From assembly GCF_900163965.1 (NCBI RefSeq), contig NZ_FULE01000042.1:1-64000 (forward strand): DNA of 64,000 nt. Direction: 5' to 3'. Below the pieces are notes generated by a model that searched no databases, had not been told where the DNA came from, and saw nothing but the letters and a program-made list of their open reading frames with translations. This document shows, one piece after another, positions 59,891 to 64,000 of this stretch. Numbering within the stretch: the stretch's first letter is position 1; every line of letters begins with the position of its first letter. Source of the DNA: Vibrio ruber DSM 16370. GTDB taxonomy: Bacteria > Pseudomonadota > Gammaproteobacteria > Enterobacterales > Vibrionaceae. The translations under genes and the position numbers were made by a program.

Positions 59891-59912
59891 AAGGAGGTAA
59901 TCATACCTCCTT
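59891..59912 (-). terminator. Terminator of clpX
   Basis: AAGGAGGTA (59891-59899) pairs with TACCTCCTT (59904-59912) around ATCA; the minus strand continues in a T-run. It sits just upstream of the lon promoter. Confidence 0.9.
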
Positions 59913-59929
59913 CGTGAGACTTTGCTGAA

Positions 59930-61204
59930 TTATTCGGCACCAGCGGCCTGATTCTCATTGTTAGAATAGATCAGTAATGGCGCAGATTCACCATTAATCA
60001 CTGATTCATCAATGACAACTTTACTGACATCGTTGACCGACGGTAATTCATACATCGTTTCTAACAACACACTTTCCAGAATCGAACGTAATCCGCGAGC
60101 ACCGGTTTTACGAGTCATTGCTTTTTTGGCAATCGCACGTAACGCATCTTCTCTGAACTCTAAATCAACATCCTCAAGTTCGAAAAGCGCACCGTACTGC
60201 TTGGTCAACGCATTCTTCGGTTCACAAAGAATCTGGATCAATGCTGCTTCATCCAGTTCTGTCAACGTTGCCGTCACTGGCAGACGACCAATGAATTCAG
60301 GGATTAACCCATATTTCACTAAGTCTTCCGGTTCAACCTGCGTAAACAGCTCACCGACAGTCTTGATTTCATCTTTGGAGCGAACTTCAGCACCGAAGCC
60401 AATTCCCGTTCCTGTCGCAACACGCTGCTCGATGACTTTATCCAGTCCGGCAAACGCACCACCACAGATAAACAAGATTTTTGACGTATCAACTTGCAAA
60501 AATTCTTGTTGCGGGTGCTTTCTGCCACCTTGAGGCGGAACAGAAGCAACCGTCCCTTCGATGAGTTTCAACAGAGCTTGTTGCACCCCTTCACCGGATA
60601 CATCCCGAGTGATCGATGGGTTTTCAGATTTGCGTGAGATCTTATCGATTTCATCAATGTAAACAATCCCGCGCTCTGCCTTGGCTACATCGTAATCACA
60701 TTTTTGCAGTAGCTTCTGGATAATGTTTTCAACGTCTTCCCCGACGTAACCTGCCTCGGTCAGTGTTGTTGCATCTGCCATTGTAAACGGCACATCCAAA
60801 AAGCGAGCCAGTGTTTCAGCCAATAAAGTTTTACCACTACCCGTCGGCCCGATCAGCAGGATATTACTCTTACCTAATTCAACACCTTCACTCGTCTTAT
60901 CACCATTACGCAAACGCTTGTAGTGATTATAAACAGCGACCGCAAGCACTTTTTTCGCGTGCTCTTGACCAATCACATAGTCATTAAGATGATTCCGAAT
61001 CTCATGCGGCGTCGGTAATGCCGTTGACTCTTTCTTCGGAAGTGCATCCTTAATTTCTTCTCGTATAATGTCGTTACATAGATCGACACATTCATCACAA
61101 ATGTAAACAGAAGGACCTGCGATCAGTTTGCGAACTTCGTGTTGGCTTTTGCCACAGAAAGAGCAGTACAACAGTTTACCACTCTCTTTGCTTTTATCTG
61201 TCAT
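59930..61204 (-). CDS. clpX: ClpX, ATPase subunit of the Clp protease
   Basis: ClpX unfolds tagged substrates and feeds them to ClpP. The 424-residue product has the N-terminal zinc domain with C-x2-C ... C-x2-C ([24 protein letters not shown]), Walker [18 protein letters not shown], Walker [12 protein letters not shown], the pore loop GYVGEDVE and the ClpP-contact IGF loop in [10 protein letters not shown]. It follows clpP on the minus strand after 86 bases. Confidence 0.97.
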   Translation of the reverse strand: MTDKSKESGKLLYCSFCGKSQHEVRKLIAGPSVYICDECVDLCNDIIREEIKDALPKKESTALPTPHEIRNHLNDYVIGQEHAKKVLAVAVYNHYKRLRNGDKTSEGVELGKSNILLIGPTGSGKTLLAETLARFLDVPFTMADATTLTEAGYVGEDVENIIQKLLQKCDYDVAKAERGIVYIDEIDKISRKSENPSITRDVSGEGVQQALLKLIEGTVASVPPQGGRKHPQQEFLQVDTSKILFICGGAFAGLDKVIEQRVATGTGIGFGAEVRSKDEIKTVGELFTQVEPEDLVKYGLIPEFIGRLPVTATLTELDEAALIQILCEPKNALTKQYGALFELEDVDLEFREDALRAIAKKAMTRKTGARGLRSILESVLLETMYELPSVNDVSKVVIDESVINGESAPLLIYSNNENQAAGAE

Positions 61205-61290
61205 TCGCTAACCTCTTAGCCTTTATCCATATGCTGAGTTTATATCAATTTGTATCAAATTGCGCTATTCAAATGATGAGCACTCGCAGC

Positions 61291-61917
61291 CTATTTGCCT
61301 CGATGCGTCAATACTGCATCTACCAGACCATAATCGACAGCCTGCTGCGCAGACATAAAATTATCCCGATCTGTATCACGTTCAATTACATCCAGTGGCT
61401 GCCCGGTATGTTTGGCAAGAAGGTCATTCAATTTTTGTTTAATCTTCAAAATTTCCTGCGTATGAATCTGAATATCAGATGCCTGACCACCAAAACCACC
61501 CAACGGTTGATGAATCATCGCACGTGCATTTGGCAGCATGAAACGTTTTCCCGCCGTGCCACCCGCAAGTAAAAAAGCGCCCATAGAACATGCCTGACCC
61601 ATACATACTGTACTCACATCAGGTTTGATAAACTCCATGGTATCATAAATCGACAATCCGGCATCAACACTTCCTCCCGGAGAATTGATATACAAGAAGA
61701 TATCTTTATCCGGGTTTTCTGATTCCAGGAACAGGAGCTGAGCCACGATAAGATTTGCCATCTGATCTTCAACCTGACCAGTTAAAAAGATAATACGCTC
61801 TTTCAGCAGACGGGAATAGATATCGTAAGAGCGCTCTCCCCGGGAGGTTTGCTCTACCACCATTGGTACTAAGGCGTTCAGGATTGACGACATTTCATTT
61901 TTTTCTTGGTAGCTCAT
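61291..61917 (-). CDS. clpP: ATP-dependent Clp protease proteolytic subunit
   Basis: ClpP forms the barrel-shaped peptidase. The 208-residue product has the catalytic serine in [16 protein letters not shown], histidine in [16 protein letters not shown] and aspartate in [12 protein letters not shown]. The N-terminal propeptide-like stretch [33 protein letters not shown] is typical. It lies 106 bases after tig. Confidence 0.97.
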   Translation of the reverse strand: MSYQEKNEMSSILNALVPMVVEQTSRGERSYDIYSRLLKERIIFLTGQVEDQMANLIVAQLLFLESENPDKDIFLYINSPGGSVDAGLSIYDTMEFIKPDVSTVCMGQACSMGAFLLAGGTAGKRFMLPNARAMIHQPLGGFGGQASDIQIHTQEILKIKQKLNDLLAKHTGQPLDVIERDTDRDNFMSAQQAVDYGLVDAVLTHRGK

Positions 61918-62023
61918 ATTCTTATATCCCTAAAATAAATGGCCCGGATGACGGGTATCATACGGACCATTGTTATCAGAATCGTTAACCTTTAGTCAAC
62001 CTTCTATGATATATATTGCCTAA

Positions 62024-63328
62024 TTAAGCAGCGTTCTGAGAATTCATCAGCTCGTTGAAGCTTACGTCTTTCTCAGAAACTTTTGCTTTAGCAAGGATAG
62101 CATCAATCGCTTGCTCTTCAAGCGCAACGTTACGCATGTTATTCATGAGCTCTTCATTCTGCTCATAATAAGTCACAACTTCTTGTGGGTCTTCATAAGC
62201 AGTTGCCATATCTTCGATCAGCGCTTTCACTTTTTCGTCATCCGCTTTGAGGTCATCTGCTTTGATAACTTCACCCAGCAACAGACCAACCACAACGCGA
62301 CGTTTTGCCTGTTCTTCAAACAGTTCGCGAGGCAGTTGTGCCGCAGCTTCAGGATTACCGCCAAAACGCTGTGCCGCTTGCTGACGCAGTACTTCGATTT
62401 CCTGATCAATCAGTGCAGACGGAACGTCAATGTCATTCTCTTTGACCAGACCATCAATCGCTTGCTGCTTGATACGCTGTTTCACAGCTTGCTTGAGTTC
62501 GCGTTCCATATTCTTACGCACTTCAGCCTGAAGCGCTTCAAGACCACCTTCGCTCACGCCGAATTTAGCCACGAACTCATCGTTCAATTCCGGTAATTCG
62601 CGTTCTTCAACTTTGCTGATCTTAATAGCAAATTTTGCCGCTTTACCTTTCAGGTTTTCAGCATGATAGTCTTCAGGGAAAGTTACGTCGATTTCAAACT
62701 CCATTCCTGCAGTTTTGCCAACGATACCATCTTCAAATCCAGGGATCATACGGCCAGCGCCCATTTCCAGAGCGAAGTCTTCAGCTTTACCGCCTTCGAA
62801 AGCTTCCCCATCAATTGTACCGACGAAATCAAGTGTGACACGCTTGCCTTCTTCAGCAGCTGCATCAACTTCTTTCCATGTTGCCTGCTGCTTACGCAGT
62901 GTTTCAAGCATCTCTGCCACATCTTCATCTTTTACCGCAACGTTCGGCTTTTCGACTTCGATATTTTCCAAGCCTTGCAGTTCAACTTCAGGATAGACTT
63001 CAAACGTCGCGTTAAAAACTAAATCTTTATTCTCTTCGTTTTCAACAGGAGTAAATGTTGGCGCGCCAGCAGGGTTCACTTTTTCTTGGATAATCGCTTC
63101 GATAAAATGACGCTGCATCACTTCACCAAGGATATCCTGACGTACTGCTTTGCCATACATCTTAGCAACCATTTTCATCGGCACTTTGCCTTTACGGAAA
63201 CCATCGAAACGACGGTTTTTTGCGATGTTACGCAGTTCTGCTGTCACAGCATCTTCGATGTTGGCAGCAGGAACAGTAATATTCAGACGGCGTTGTAGGC
63301 CTTCTAGCGTTTCAACAGTAACTTGCAT
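62024..63328 (-). CDS. tig: Trigger factor
   Basis: Trigger factor is the ribosome-bound chaperone with prolyl isomerase activity. The 434-residue product has the ribosome-docking motif [17 protein letters not shown], a central FKBP-type domain ([22 protein letters not shown] ... [17 protein letters not shown]), and the C-terminal chaperone arms. GAGGTTTATATAGA precedes the ATG. First gene of the tig-clpP-clpX-lon-hupB-ppiD-comEA series. Confidence 0.97.
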   Translation of the reverse strand: MQVTVETLEGLQRRLNITVPAANIEDAVTAELRNIAKNRRFDGFRKGKVPMKMVAKMYGKAVRQDILGEVMQRHFIEAIIQEKVNPAGAPTFTPVENEENKDLVFNATFEVYPEVELQGLENIEVEKPNVAVKDEDVAEMLETLRKQQATWKEVDAAAEEGKRVTLDFVGTIDGEAFEGGKAEDFALEMGAGRMIPGFEDGIVGKTAGMEFEIDVTFPEDYHAENLKGKAAKFAIKISKVEERELPELNDEFVAKFGVSEGGLEALQAEVRKNMERELKQAVKQRIKQQAIDGLVKENDIDVPSALIDQEIEVLRQQAAQRFGGNPEAAAQLPRELFEEQAKRRVVVGLLLGEVIKADDLKADDEKVKALIEDMATAYEDPQEVVTYYEQNEELMNNMRNVALEEQAIDAILAKAKVSEKDVSFNELMNSQNAA

Positions 63329-63829
63329 TCTATATAAACCTCAAAACTGGCTCAGTTCTTCTGAGCATCATGAGCCTAGATCGCATTCGCTAATCTTGGC
63401 TGCATCCATGTTCCGTACTCTTTCAGAGTACATCTATAACGAAATAAAATAGTGAGCAGTGATGTGAAGTAATCTTCGCTCCACGACGAGTGATACTCCA
63501 GATATGCTCCTATCAGACTCAGGACATACTTTTCAGACGCGACATTCTAACGACCAGAGCTACACCTGTCGAGTCTATCTCAGCAGACGAACACCTGATG
63601 CCTAGAATTTATTCTCCTGCCTGACAAAAAATTCATCGGTATTGTTCCGTAGATTGACAGGATGGGGGTAAAATTATGCTTTTCAAGGCAAAAGCCGCTT
63701 TTTTTCAGTGAAATATTGAAAAAGAGATCCTGATCTTACTTTTTCGCTCTCCCCGAAACCGTTTATCACCGTTCTGATAACAAACCAGTAAAATAAAGCA
63801 CTGGCTCTTCTTACCGATTAAGTACAACG
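63329..63829. other. Divergent intergenic region between tig and the DctB-like gene
   Basis: About 500 bases without a coding region I can support. No tRNA or clear structured RNA is visible. The composition resembles that of neighbouring intergenic DNA. The tig and dctB-like promoters should lie here. Confidence 0.4.
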
Positions 63830-64000
63830 ATGTTATCTAAGTTCCGTTTCAATCTTATTTTTGTTGTCATTTTCATAGTGACGACAGCATACGGCGCACA
63901 TCTTGTATGGCAGTATAGCTATCAGAGCTTGCTCAGCGAACATCAGGCACAGCTAGAACGTTTTGCCAGTCATGTGGTCACCAAACTAGATAAGTTCGCG
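63830..64000 (+). CDS. DctB-like sensor histidine kinase, N-terminal 57 residues (partial)
   Basis: The frame starts at ATG 63830 and runs off the right edge. The product begins MLSKFRFNLIFVVIFIVTTA, an N-terminal membrane helix, followed by the start of a periplasmic region with QLERFASHVVTKLDKFA, the pattern at this position in DctB-type C4-dicarboxylate sensors. In V. cholerae a putative DctB/DctD pair lies next to tig (from memory). No kinase part is in the window. Confidence 0.65.
   Translation, partial: MLSKFRFNLIFVVIFIVTTAYGAHLVWQYSYQSLLSEHQAQLERFASHVVTKLDKFA

Noticed and set aside
63329-63829. Possible tRNA genes upstream of tig
   Set aside because: I looked for conserved T-loop sequence and a cloverleaf and found none.

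Overview
The window is a chromosomal segment of a Vibrio (Gammaproteobacteria, Vibrionaceae). Gene content and order follow the large chromosome of Vibrio species as I remember it: msbA-lpxK-kdsB, lolCDE, mfd-csiV, ndh, the lpoB cluster, a stand-alone DUF1887 nuclease, fadR-nhaB-dsbB-ftsK-lrp, cysB, ihfB-rpsA-cmk, and comEA-ppiD-hupB-lon-clpX-clpP-tig. The long FadR with the Vibrio-type insertion, CsiV, and LuxM/LuxN homologues also point to Vibrio. I cannot name the species.

Left part (1-9.2 kb): the end of an IS4-family insertion sequence that appears to have split a terminator, a chemoreceptor gene, pflA, yfbU, and the stress-associated trio yeaG-yeaH-ycgB with three inverted repeats between yeaG and yeaH. 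From 9.2 to 19.1 kb is envelope biogenesis: CMP-KDO synthesis (kdsB), lipid A kinase (lpxK), lipid A flippase (msbA), ComEC for DNA uptake, and lipoprotein release (lolCDE). From 19.2 to 30.3 kb: a PilZ-type protein without recognisable ligand motif, mfd, csiV, ndh with a perfect FNR box upstream, ycfP, and a minus-strand group of outer-membrane lipoproteins around lpoB. From 30.6 to 39.0 kb: a CARF-like/PD-(D/E)xK nuclease with no CRISPR array nearby, fadR, nhaB with a structured leader, dsbB, ftsK and lrp. Next to lrp, where alanine dehydrogenase is expected, only a broken ald remnant survives. From 39.7 to 47.9 kb: cysB, an unrecognised membrane-anchored protein, miaE, pyrF, lapAB, ihfB, rpsA and cmk.

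The most unusual region is 48.05-54.44 kb, an AT-rich block between cmk and comEA. It encodes a complete autoinducer-1 type quorum-sensing pair, luxM (acyl-homoserine-lactone synthase) and luxN (hybrid sensor kinase). Upstream lies a second LuxN-like protein with an intact sensor region and ATP-binding domain. In this protein the phospho-accepting histidine is tyrosine, and there is no receiver domain. The arrangement pseudokinase-luxM-luxN, the TTG starts of all three genes, the inverted repeats ahead of two of them, and an abrupt base-composition change inside luxN suggest a horizontally exchanged quorum-sensing module with an extra, probably regulatory, receptor.

The right part (54.4-64 kb) is the conserved proteostasis cluster comEA, ppiD, hupB, lon (with a sigma-32 type promoter), clpX, clpP and tig. 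It ends in the first 57 codons of a DctB-like sensor kinase.
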